Of a stretch of 64,000 nt of DNA, positions 40,730 to 51,468 are shown in pieces (positions within the stretch are counted from its first letter, which is position 1; each line of letters starts with the position of its first letter). This DNA comes from an uncultured Clostridia bacterium. GTDB taxonomy: Bacteria; Bacillota; Clostridia; UMGS1883. The translations under genes were made by a program, and so were the position numbers. The stretch lies in assembly GCA_947629005.1 (NCBI GenBank), contig CANRCD010000008.1:1-64000 (forward strand). The letters are read 5' to 3'. Below the pieces are notes generated by a model. The model saw only the letters and a list, made by a program, of their open reading frames with translations. It did not search any database and was not told where the DNA came from.

Positions 40730-42781
40730 TCAGTCCTTTATCAGCGGCATGGGTTCGTCCCCGCCGAGTCCCTGCACGGCCAGATTGTACGCCGCCGCAT
40801 AGGCCTCGCCGTAGGTGAGGGGCCGCCGAGGAGCGAAGCTGCCGCCGTCGCCGCTCATGATTCCCAGCCCCTGAAGCACGGCCGCGCCGCCGACGCCGCC
40901 CACAAAATCAGCCTCGTCGGCAAATTTCACGGCGAATACGTCAAGGCCGACCAGCGGTTTCCAGCCGAGAGCCGTCATTATCAGCTCCGCCGCGCCCTCT
41001 CGGGACGGAACGTCGGAATTTCTTTCCCTGTCCACATCGGCCCCGCCGGTTTCAAAATAGTAATATCGGGACGGCATATTGCTTATGTTTATGGCTTGGC
41101 GCACAAGGCTCATAAAGTCGTCGCAGGCTATGTTGTCGTCAAACGAGTAGCCGCCGGGGACATAGATGTCATTTTCGCGCAGAATGTCGTAAAACGGCCA
41201 CGCCCAGTGCTCCTTTTCGGCGGGCTTTTCGGCGGCGGCTTCGGGGGCCGCGCCCGTGTAGTCTATGGCCGAGCCGTCCTCTGCCTTGACGGCGTAAAGG
41301 TCGGCGTTGGGCTTAAGCGCGTAGCTTAATACGGGCTTGCCCTCGGCGCTGTAGCTGTAGACAAGCTCGGCGGTGAAATTGTTTTTCGCCGCCTCAAGGG
41401 CGCTCACCATCGAGGCGGGAGTGATTATTTCGGCCTCGGGGTCGCTTTCGGAGAAGTAGACCACCTTGCCGGTGCGCTTCGACACATTCACGCTCTTGCT
41501 GTCGTCGGGGTATGGAATTCCGCCGATTACGCGCTGCCAGCTTTTGCGGAAGAAGGTTTTGCTGCCCGCGCCGTTATTCGTTTCGGCGTAGGCCGAAAGG
41601 TCGCGCGTTTTGGCCATAAAGCTTGTGGCGGCGCGGGCGCAGTCCTCGTCCGAAACGGGGTTTTCGGGAACGCTCCACATATCGTCGTAGGAGATGTCCA
41701 CCGACTTAAGCTCGCCGCTTATGCCGTCGAACCTAATGTCGGCGCTGCCGCGCGCCTCGTCCGCGCCCCATTCGCAGCGGGCCGAGGCGTAGTAGGTCGT
41801 TTCGGCCCCTTTGGTATAGGAATAGTAATTGACCGATAAGTCGTATTCCGCCGGAAGGTCAAGCTCGGGCAGAGCGCGGAGCCTCGCGGCAATATCGTCC
41901 TTCGAGATAAGCCCCTTCATTGCTTCGACGGCGGCCTGCTCCTTGGGGCTCAGCGACTTGCGCAGGGCTTGGCCCGCGTTCGAGCCGCCGCCGCTGTACT
42001 CCTCGGCGGCCGCGTCCATATCCATAGAGGCGGAGGAGTTGAATATGGACGAGCGGAAGTATCCGCGCTCAAAAATCGAGCCGTCGGCCGCGTCCGCGCG
42101 GAGCCCGTTTTGCGGCACGTAGATAGGGAAGGCCACGGGCTTCGCCTCGGCTTCGGCGTCCGTATACTCGGGCCAAAACGTGTGGTACTCAAGCTTCAGC
42201 GCGCCCTCGGCGAGGGCCTCCAGCCCCTGCTCGGGAGTGAGCGAGGCCGAGCCGGAGAAGGTGTTTTCCGTATCGTAGCTGAGGCTGTAATCCCGCACCT
42301 TGCCGCTTTGGCGGTTAAAGTAGACGGACGCGCCGTTGTCCTCCACGCGGGCGCCGTTCTCGCGGCGCACAAACGCGGCGCGGCGGCCCGTGCTGTTTTC
42401 CTCGTCAAGCGTGAGGCTCGCGGCGGCCTCGGGGGCTGTGCGGCCCACAAAGTCCTTCGCGCTCTGCCACAGAGCGGCGCGGCGGACGGTTGAAAGCCCG
42501 CGCTCGGCTTCGTTGTCGTCGTATCGGCTGTATTCGGTGATAAGGCCGTCCTTCGTCACGGTTGCCTGAAGGCTGCCGCTTCCGTCGGGCTTGGACCAGC
42601 GCAGCTCGTAGCCGCCCTCGTAGTCGTTGTAGCTGAACTCGCTCAGCTCCTCGGGCACATCTATGGCCTCCTTTACGAGGACAATGGCGTCCTCGGGCGA
42701 GAGGGCCGCCTCCGCCGCGGGCGAGGGTACGGCGGGGATAAGCATTGCCGCCGCGAGCATGGCCGAAATCATTTTTTTCAT
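40730..42781 (-). CDS. Secreted YcdB/YcdC-repeat protein with SLH-like C-terminus
   Basis: A 683-residue exported protein with a signal peptide (about 1-26, ending PSPAAEAA). Residues about 27-220 and 290-500 form two YcdB/YcdC-PepSY-like alpha/beta repeats (LSPEDAIVLVKEAIDVPEEL; VSDEDCARAATSFMAKTRDL; SKRTGKVVYFSESDPEA). The last about 150 residues have weak SLH-like units (HWAWPFYDILRENDIYVPGG; PRRPLTYGEAYAAAYNLAV), suggesting wall attachment. Family members are found with sporulation and envelope functions, but the role is unknown. The promoter (42834-42860) looks ECF-type. AAGGAGG precedes the ATG. Confidence 0.78.
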   Translation of the reverse strand: MKKMISAMLAAAMLIPAVPSPAAEAALSPEDAIVLVKEAIDVPEELSEFSYNDYEGGYELRWSKPDGSGSLQATVTKDGLITEYSRYDDNEAERGLSTVRRAALWQSAKDFVGRTAPEAAASLTLDEENSTGRRAAFVRRENGARVEDNGASVYFNRQSGKVRDYSLSYDTENTFSGSASLTPEQGLEALAEGALKLEYHTFWPEYTDAEAEAKPVAFPIYVPQNGLRADAADGSIFERGYFRSSIFNSSASMDMDAAAEEYSGGGSNAGQALRKSLSPKEQAAVEAMKGLISKDDIAARLRALPELDLPAEYDLSVNYYSYTKGAETTYYASARCEWGADEARGSADIRFDGISGELKSVDISYDDMWSVPENPVSDEDCARAATSFMAKTRDLSAYAETNNGAGSKTFFRKSWQRVIGGIPYPDDSKSVNVSKRTGKVVYFSESDPEAEIITPASMVSALEAAKNNFTAELVYSYSAEGKPVLSYALKPNADLYAVKAEDGSAIDYTGAAPEAAAEKPAEKEHWAWPFYDILRENDIYVPGGYSFDDNIACDDFMSLVRQAINISNMPSRYYYFETGGADVDRERNSDVPSREGAAELIMTALGWKPLVGLDVFAVKFADEADFVGGVGGAAVLQGLGIMSGDGGSFAPRRPLTYGEAYAAAYNLAVQGLGGDEPMPLIKD

Positions 42782-42833
42782 GGTTCGTTCCTCCTTGTGA
42801 GTATATTCGGGAATATTATGCTTACCTGTAATT

Positions 42834-42860
42834 TAGACGCAAAAGCGGTAAAAAAGTTCC
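42834..42860 (-). promoter_or_regulatory. Putative ECF sigma factor promoter of the YcdB/YcdC gene
   Basis: On the minus strand GGAAC (42856-42860) and CGTCTA (42834-42839) are separated by 16 bases, with a T-run after GGAAC. This matches the general ECF pattern and is almost the same as the promoter at 51417-51443, including the following AATTA. Confidence 0.75.
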
Positions 42861-42886
42861 GTATATTTTATATTTTTTTGAAAATT

Positions 42887-44035
42887 TTATTCGCGCTTCC
42901 CCGACGCGGCGGCTAAAAACAGCATAATAATCGGGAACGCCGCGCACAGCAGCAGTCCGGAGCGCAGGCCCCCCGCGAGGCTCACCACGGCGGGTCCCAG
43001 CGAGCAGCCCACGTCGCCGCCCAACGCCAGCAGGGCAAACATGACCGTCCCGCCCGAGGGCAGCCTCCGCGTGGACAGACTTAACGTTCCGGGCCACATC
43101 ACGCCCACCGCGAGGCCGCACAGCCCGCACCCGAGCAGCGAGAGGGCCGCCGTCGGCGAGAGCGCCGCGAGGGCGTAGGCCGCCGCGCACACCGCGCCGC
43201 ACAGGCATAAAAACCGCCTGAGGTCAAGCCTTGCGCCCCTCGCGCCGTAGTACGAGCGCGCAAGTCCCATCATCGCCGCGAAAAAGCATGGGCCAAACAA
43301 ATCGCCGAGGCTCTTGCTCACCCCAAGGCCCGCCTCCGCAAAGGCCGACGCCCACTGGCTCATGCCCTGTTCCGAGGCTCCGGCGCAGACCATCAGCGCG
43401 AAAAACAGCCAAAACTCTCGCCGCCGGAGCAGCGCGCCCCTCGGCGCGGAGGGGGCGTTTTTCCCAAGGCGCGGCATAGGCGACCGTGCAAAGGCGCAGA
43501 AATTAGCTATCGGCACAGCGGCCCACAGCAGCGGCAGCAGCCGCCAGCGTTCCTCTCCGGCGAGAGCTAAAAACAGCGTGGATAGCAGTACCACCGCCAC
43601 GTGGCCCCAGCAGTAAAACGAGTGCAGCAGGCTCATCGCCGCGGCCTTGTCGTCCGAGGGCAGAGCCTCGAGCACGGGGCTGAGCATGACCTCGAGCAGT
43701 CCGCCGCCCACGGCGTAAAGCGCCACGGCAAGCAATATACCGGCGTAAGCCGGCATAAAAAGCGGAAACAGGCTTAGGCCGACGAGCCCCAGCGCCGCCA
43801 GCGCGTGGGCCGCGAGTATCATCGGGCGGCAGCCGATACGGCCGGCCAGCGCAGCCGAAAGAATATCAACTATCATCTGAATTGCAAAGTTCACCGTGGC
43901 CAGCAGGCCGATAAGACCGAGACCGAGCCCCAGCCGCCGCTGAAAGATGACGAACAGCAGCGGGGCGAGGTTGTTCACTACGGCCTGAACCACAAAGCCG
44001 AGGTAGCAGGCGCGGCGGGTGCGGTCGTAGTTCAC
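42887..44035 (-). CDS. Major facilitator superfamily transporter
   Basis: A 382-residue protein with about 12 hydrophobic segments in two halves. The loop between TM2 and TM3 reads ALAGRIGCRPMIL, the usual MFS position for a basic motif. It starts at GTG 44035, overlapping the stop of the preceding gene (GTGA), behind AAGGAGG. Lying in one operon with a DUF2264 protein, it may import the sugar that enzyme acts on; substrate unknown. Confidence 0.88.
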   Translation of the reverse strand: MNYDRTRRACYLGFVVQAVVNNLAPLLFVIFQRRLGLGLGLIGLLATVNFAIQMIVDILSAALAGRIGCRPMILAAHALAALGLVGLSLFPLFMPAYAGILLAVALYAVGGGLLEVMLSPVLEALPSDDKAAAMSLLHSFYCWGHVAVVLLSTLFLALAGEERWRLLPLLWAAVPIANFCAFARSPMPRLGKNAPSAPRGALLRRREFWLFFALMVCAGASEQGMSQWASAFAEAGLGVSKSLGDLFGPCFFAAMMGLARSYYGARGARLDLRRFLCLCGAVCAAAYALAALSPTAALSLLGCGLCGLAVGVMWPGTLSLSTRRLPSGGTVMFALLALGGDVGCSLGPAVVSLAGGLRSGLLLCAAFPIIMLFLAAASGKRE

Positions 44036-44718
44036 AGTCCCGAGACCTCCTTGAACGCGCGCGAGAGCCAGTCTGTGTCCTCGTCGTCGTTGTTTAAGTT
44101 AACGTTTTTCGCTTTGTCCACGCGGTAATTCATGGCGTAGGCGGCGTTGTGTATCTGCCATTCGCCCACCATGCTGTCGAGAGTGCGCTCCCAGTCGGTA
44201 GGGTAGAGCTCCTCATGGTCGAGCAGGATTTTGCATATACGCCGAATAAGGGCGGAATTGTCGGCCCGATACGAGTCTATGACCACGAATTCGGGGTCTG
44301 AATTTGTGCGGCTGTCCAGCACAACGTAGTCGTTGTCGGTTATGGAAAGGGGCTCTCGGTCAAGGCTTTTTTTCACTATGTATACGTTCCCCGCAAACTC
44401 CTCGTATCTTGTGACGCTTACGCGGAAGGGGTAGGTGTAGATAACGCCGCCGTGCGTGTAGTCGTACTCCCCATCCGGGAAGGGTATGCCCGTCAGCGAG
44501 AGGTTGCGTTCGTAGAGCTTGTTCATGGAGATAAGGTCGCCCCTCTCCTCGGCCTCCTGAAACAGGGCGTAAAGCTCTCTGTCGTAGCTTTCCGGTACGT
44601 CAAGGGATGGTCCGTCCGCCGTTATGGGGCGGCGCAGCTCGGCGCGGATAAGGATAACCGCCGCCGCCGCAAGAATTGCCGCAATGCAGACGGCAAGGAT
44701 TATTTTCGGGTTTTTCAT
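44032..44718 (-). CDS. Unknown membrane-anchored protein
   Basis: A 228-residue protein with an N-terminal hydrophobic anchor (about 5-26) and a soluble extracytoplasmic part with no motif that I recognise. The soluble region is acidic and mixed alpha/beta (GGVIYTYPFRVSVTRYEEF; NDYVVLDSRTNSDPEFVVID). It overlaps both neighbours by 4 bases, so it is firmly part of the DUF2264/MFS operon. Function unknown. Confidence 0.7.
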   Translation of the reverse strand: MKNPKIILAVCIAAILAAAAVILIRAELRRPITADGPSLDVPESYDRELYALFQEAEERGDLISMNKLYERNLSLTGIPFPDGEYDYTHGGVIYTYPFRVSVTRYEEFAGNVYIVKKSLDREPLSITDNDYVVLDSRTNSDPEFVVIDSYRADNSALIRRICKILLDHEELYPTDWERTLDSMVGEWQIHNAAYAMNYRVDKAKNVNLNNDDEDTDWLSRAFKEVSGL

Positions 44719-46508
44719 AGCTCGATTACTACCTTTTTGCCTCCAAAGTCAACAGTTATTTTTCCGCCTTCCACGGTCAGCGCGGGCGCGGGGGAGGCTT
44801 CGCCTTCTCCGCAGAACACAGCGCAGCCCAGCACGGTTTCGCCCCTGTGCACGGGGCCAGTCAGAGCGGGGACCGCCGTGCGGGAGAAAACGAGATTGGT
44901 GTTTGCCTCCATACCGCGAAGGCCGGCCTCGCGGCCGCCCAAAAGGTCGATTATGCCGCCGGTAAAGCCGCCGAAAGCGACGAAGGCCCCGTCCCCGCGC
45001 GGGAGGGCGCTCGCCCCCTCGGAAGGGTAGGCAAAGCCGCCCTCAAACGAGGCGAGCTCCCGCCCCGAGCTTATTATGTGGACGCGCACCTGCCACGGCA
45101 GGCGGGGGATAAGGTAGGTCTTTACCTCGACGTCGGCCCAAGGCGTCCATTTTGCGTATATGTAATCGTCGGTGACAAGAAATTCCTTGTTTTCGCGCTT
45201 GGTTCGCCAGTCCTCGTCCCCCTCGGAGAGGGCCAGAGTACTGTCGAGTCCGGCCGCGCCGGTCCCCCAGCGGGACTTTGGCACGCTGAAGCCGAAAAGG
45301 TTTGAATATGCAAATTTCTCGTACTTTGCCTCGCCGTGGGTGTGCCAGTTGGGCATGGGGTGGCCGGCCGCGAAAAGCACGCTGTGGCGGCCGTTTTTCT
45401 GGGCTATCATGTGCGGGTGCGCCAGCGCGCGCGAGCCGTCGGCCACGGGCAGCGGCAGCTCCTCGCACCGCCAGAACTCGCTGTCCTCGCCGAGGGCCAG
45501 CACAAGCATCGTCTTAAGCGCCCAGTATGGCGAGCCGGGGGCGTTGTAGCCTTCGGTCATTATCAGGTTCGGGTAGCCGTATCCGATAGACAGCGTGCCG
45601 TCATTGTTCCATATAGGCCGCTTAAACCAGCTCCGCAGGCAGCGCAGAATTATGCCCTTCACCACGCCCGGGGCAAAGCCGTCCACTCCGGCGTAGGCGT
45701 AAGCGCTCCAGAAGGCCGCCTGCGCGAAGCGGTATGTCATGCTGCGGCCGTAGGGCACGGCTTCGCCGTCCTCGCCGAACCATAGGATAAAATCCTCGGC
45801 AAAGGCCTTGGCGCGGGCCTTATAAAGGGCGCTGCGCTCGGGGTCGGCGGTTTCCATCTGCTTAGCGTAAACGAGTTGGTAAAAATGTATGGCGAAGGCC
45901 ACGTAGTAGTCGCTGTGGGCGGGCTTGCCGTCGGCGTACCAGCCGTCGCCGAGGTAGAACTCCTCCACCCGCGCGAGCGCGGCGTCCACAGCCTCGGCGC
46001 AGTAGGGCAGGCCCGCCTTGCGGAAGCCGAGGTTCACCATCACGGCGAACAGCCGCCAGTTGCAGTCGTAGGCTTTTTTTTCGTTCACAAAGCTGAGCCA
46101 GCGGTAAATGTTGGCTTTTTCCTTTTCGCCCAGCGGCTCCCAGATTTTTTCGGGAGCGAGCATAAGCGCCAGCCCCATGGCCGCCATTTCCACCAAAAGC
46201 TGGTCGTAGTCATGCGGGTCGCCCCAGTATTCGGGGCTATCGGGGTCCGTGCCGGAGGCGAGTCCCTTTCGGTAAAGCTCGGCCCAATCGTCGGCGCAGC
46301 CGTCCGAAAGCAGCGGAGCCAGCCCCCACAGCGGGCGGGCAAAGGCCTCTGCCTCGGCGGTGGAGTCGCTGTAGCTCGCGGAGGTGTCGCCTATGTGCAG
46401 GCGGCTTTTTCCTTCGGAGTAGTGGGGGAGCAGGGGAGCCGTTATGTCAAGCACGGCCTTTTTCAGGTCCTCGCGCGTTCTTAGCGGGTTGTCGGTAAGC
46501 ATTTTCAT
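44715..46508 (-). CDS. DUF2264 protein, probable polysaccharide-active enzyme
   Basis: About 597 residues with no signal peptide. The ATG at 46508 is preferred because GGAAAGGCAGG lies before it; the ATG at 46529 has no Shine-Dalgarno. The N-terminal about 370 residues form an (alpha/alpha) toroid-like region (ARPLWGLAPLLSDG, DYDQLLVEMAAMGLALMLAP, NWRLFAVMVNLGFRKAGLP, DGWYADGKPAHSDYYVAF), followed by a beta-rich domain. DUF2264 members are found in plant-polysaccharide loci and I recall a link to a beta-glucuronidase family (GH154). That link is from memory. Substrate unknown. Confidence 0.75.
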   Translation of the reverse strand: MKMLTDNPLRTREDLKKAVLDITAPLLPHYSEGKSRLHIGDTSASYSDSTAEAEAFARPLWGLAPLLSDGCADDWAELYRKGLASGTDPDSPEYWGDPHDYDQLLVEMAAMGLALMLAPEKIWEPLGEKEKANIYRWLSFVNEKKAYDCNWRLFAVMVNLGFRKAGLPYCAEAVDAALARVEEFYLGDGWYADGKPAHSDYYVAFAIHFYQLVYAKQMETADPERSALYKARAKAFAEDFILWFGEDGEAVPYGRSMTYRFAQAAFWSAYAYAGVDGFAPGVVKGIILRCLRSWFKRPIWNNDGTLSIGYGYPNLIMTEGYNAPGSPYWALKTMLVLALGEDSEFWRCEELPLPVADGSRALAHPHMIAQKNGRHSVLFAAGHPMPNWHTHGEAKYEKFAYSNLFGFSVPKSRWGTGAAGLDSTLALSEGDEDWRTKRENKEFLVTDDYIYAKWTPWADVEVKTYLIPRLPWQVRVHIISSGRELASFEGGFAYPSEGASALPRGDGAFVAFGGFTGGIIDLLGGREAGLRGMEANTNLVFSRTAVPALTGPVHRGETVLGCAVFCGEGEASPAPALTVEGGKITVDFGGKKVVIEL

Positions 46509-46643
46509 GGGGTTGTCCTGCCTTTCCATATAATTTGCTAATTATATTATAATAATAAACGGCCCTGCCGTCAAGAATAAATAGGAATTTTTTAAGCAAA
46601 TCTTGAACGGTTTGTTAATTTCCCCGAAGGGCAATAATAACGG

Positions 46644-46672
46644 TTGACAACCGTCCGAAAAAGTGGTAAGAT
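46644..46672 (+). promoter_or_regulatory. Putative sigma-A promoter of secA
   Basis: TTGACA (46644-46649) and TAAGAT (46667-46672) are separated by 17 bases. The region 46509-46733 between the divergent DUF2264 and secA genes contains nothing else that I recognise. Confidence 0.7.
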
Positions 46673-46733
46673 ATAAACGTGAAATTGTGCTTATTAAAGT
46701 AAAACTATGCTTATCAAAGAGGAATGAACAAAA

Positions 46734-49490
<2,757 letters not shown>

Positions 49491-49546
49491 CGCGCGGAAA
49501 TAAGCGGCATGGGCAGCCCGTAATATCAGCCTGACGGAGGATTTAT

Positions 49547-50671
49547 ATGATAGTCGAATACGAAAAATATAAGCAGGAGCTCGCCGCCATGGAGGGCCCC
49601 ATCAACGAGCTCGGCTCAGCGCTTAATATCGACGGCGCGAAGGAGGAGCTAAGGGAGCTTGAGCAGAAAACCCTTGAGCCCGATTTTTATTCCGAGCCCG
49701 AAAAAAGCCAAAAAACGCTCCAGAAGATAAAGCAGCTCGGAGCGAAAATAAAGCGTTACGAGGATATGCGCTCCTCGTGGGAGGACTGCGCCACCCTTGT
49801 GGAGCTCGCCATCGCCGAGGACGACGCCGGCGAGCTGGACGAGATAACCGCCGAGTTCACGGCGCTTCAGAAGAATATCGAGGAAACCAAGCTCGAGACG
49901 CTGCTTTCCGGCCCTTACGATAAGTATAACGCCATTCTCACGCTCCATGCGGGCGCGGGCGGCACCGAGGCGCAGGACTGGTGCGCCATGCTCTGCCGTA
50001 TGTACCAGATGTGGGCCGAGCGGCGCGGCTTCGCCGTTTCCACGCTCGATTTTCTTGACGGCGACGAGGCCGGCCTCAAGAGCATAACCCTCCTTGTGGA
50101 GGGGCTTAACGCCTACGGCTACGCCAAGTGTGAAAAGGGCGTGCACCGCCTTGTGCGCATATCTCCGTTCGACGCCGCGGGCAGGAGGCATACCTCCTTC
50201 GCCTCGCTCGAGGTCATGCCCGATATCGAGGACGATATAGAAATCAACATCAACCCCGACGACCTTAAGATTGATACCTACCGTTCCAGCGGCGCGGGCG
50301 GCCAGCACGTCAACAAGACAAGCTCCGCCATCCGCATAACCCATATCCCCACCGGCGTTGTGGTGGCCTGCCAGAACGAGCGCAGCCAGTTCCAGAACAA
50401 GGATACCGCCATGAAAATGCTAAAGGCCAAGCTCATGGAGCTTGCCGAGGCCGAGCATAAGGAAAAAATCGAGGACATTAAGGGCGTACAGAAGGAGATT
50501 GCTTGGGGCAGCCAGATACGCTCCTACGTTTTTCACCCCTATACTATGGTCAAGGATCACCGCACCGGCTACGAGGTGGGCAATATAAGCGCCGTCATGG
50601 ACGGCGACCTCGACGGCTTCATCAACGAGTATCTCAGAAAGGCCAGTCTCGGCCAGCTCGACCTGAAGTAA
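49547..50671 (+). CDS. prfB: Peptide chain release factor 2, without programmed frameshift
   Basis: RF2 reads UAA and UGA. The 374-residue protein is encoded in a single frame. The GGQ loop is SSGAGGQHVNKTSSAIRITH and the anticodon-like tripeptide region lies in the superdomain after HRLVRISPFDAAGRRHTSF. Most bacterial prfB genes have an in-frame UGA near codon 25 that needs a +1 shift; here that region (about codons 22-35, GSALNIDGAKEEL) has no stop. A GGAGG-type site precedes the ATG. It follows secA as in many Firmicutes. Confidence 0.95.
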   Translation: MIVEYEKYKQELAAMEGPINELGSALNIDGAKEELRELEQKTLEPDFYSEPEKSQKTLQKIKQLGAKIKRYEDMRSSWEDCATLVELAIAEDDAGELDEITAEFTALQKNIEETKLETLLSGPYDKYNAILTLHAGAGGTEAQDWCAMLCRMYQMWAERRGFAVSTLDFLDGDEAGLKSITLLVEGLNAYGYAKCEKGVHRLVRISPFDAAGRRHTSFASLEVMPDIEDDIEININPDDLKIDTYRSSGAGGQHVNKTSSAIRITHIPTGVVVACQNERSQFQNKDTAMKMLKAKLMELAEAEHKEKIEDIKGVQKEIAWGSQIRSYVFHPYTMVKDHRTGYEVGNISAVMDGDLDGFINEYLRKASLGQLDLK

Positions 50672-50695
50672 ATATCGGGGCGGTGCCGCGCAAAG

Positions 50696-50714
50696 GGGAG
50701 CCCGTTGGGCTCCC
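50696..50714 (+). terminator. GC hairpin between prfB and the GtrA-like gene
   Basis: GGGAGCCC-GTT-GGGCTCCC forms an 8-bp perfect stem without a clear U-run, 25 bases after prfB. It may attenuate rather than stop transcription. Confidence 0.4.
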
Positions 50715-50747
50715 GACGGTTATCGCCGTATACATATCGGAGCGTTT

Positions 50748-51281
50748 ATGTTGAGACAACGAATAGAAAAATGGCTGGACGATTTCCGGCAAAAGCATAA
50801 CTTCAATCTGGCGTGGTTTATCCGCTACTTTCTCGGCGGCGCCGCCACCTTGGCATTGGAGTTTATCCTGTTTTACATACTTTCCCTGTGGAGCGCCCCG
50901 TGGCGCTTTATCGTCGGCCTGCTGCCCGAGGGGCTCCGCGCATCCGCCGTGGACGAGGGGCAGCTTTTTGCCATTGTCGTCAGCAATATCGTCAGCTATG
51001 TCGCGAACTATTTTATATCCAAATATTGGGTATTTCGCAGTCCGGAAACGCGCCACAGGCGCGACGCCGCTCTGTTTGCGTTGGCCAGCGCGGCCAATCT
51101 CGCCGTGGTTATGCTCTCGGCCAAGCTGATACTGCTGGGGTTAGGGCTGCTGCCGTTCGGCGGCGAGCTGTGGGAAGCCCTTGTGCCTACCCTCGGTAAA
51201 ATCGGTTCGAACGTCGTGGCCTTTGTGACGGTGCTGTTCTTCAAGCGGTTTATTATCTGGAACGATACCAGCAAATATTGA
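50748..51281 (+). CDS. GtrA-like membrane protein
   Basis: A 177-residue protein with four hydrophobic segments. The GtrA family pattern is visible: RYFLGGAATLALEFILFYIL in the first segment, VSNIVSYVANYFISKYWVF in the second, and the C-terminal KRFIIWN. GtrA-like proteins help move lipid-linked sugars across the membrane for O-antigen or teichoic acid modification. It has no glycosyltransferase neighbour here. A terminator follows at 51381. Confidence 0.85.
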   Translation: MLRQRIEKWLDDFRQKHNFNLAWFIRYFLGGAATLALEFILFYILSLWSAPWRFIVGLLPEGLRASAVDEGQLFAIVVSNIVSYVANYFISKYWVFRSPETRHRRDAALFALASAANLAVVMLSAKLILLGLGLLPFGGELWEALVPTLGKIGSNVVAFVTVLFFKRFIIWNDTSKY

Positions 51282-51380
51282 AGGAAGCGGTATTGTGGGA
51301 AGAGGAGAAGCGGCCGATTGAGCCAAAATTCTGATTTTTTCGAAACCGGAATTTGCGATATGAGGTCAGCTTCGATGAGT

Positions 51381-51406
51381 CGGGCGGGGGCCGCCCGATT
51401 TTTTTT
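51381..51406 (+). terminator. Intrinsic terminator
   Basis: CGGGCGG-GGG-CCGCCCG followed by ATTTTTTTT is a strong terminator closing the secA/prfB/GtrA region, just before the ECF-type promoter of the next gene. Confidence 0.9.
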
Positions 51407-51416
51407 GAAATAATCG

Positions 51417-51443
51417 GGAACTTTTTGGCCGCTTCTGCGTCTA
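51417..51443 (+). promoter_or_regulatory. Putative ECF sigma factor promoter of the stalk-domain gene
   Basis: GGAAC (51417-51421) and CGTCTA (51438-51443) are separated by 16 bases with TTTTT after GGAAC. Spacer and flanks (GCTTCTG before and AATTA after CGTCTA) are almost the same as at 42834-42860. No usable sigma-A promoter is seen before this gene. Confidence 0.78.
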
Positions 51444-51468
51444 AATTATAAATACAGGAGGTGTTTTT

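Noticed and set aside
49547-49660. Programmed +1 frameshift site in prfB
   Set aside because: The region where CUU UGA is normally found reads through without a stop codon in the RF2 frame.
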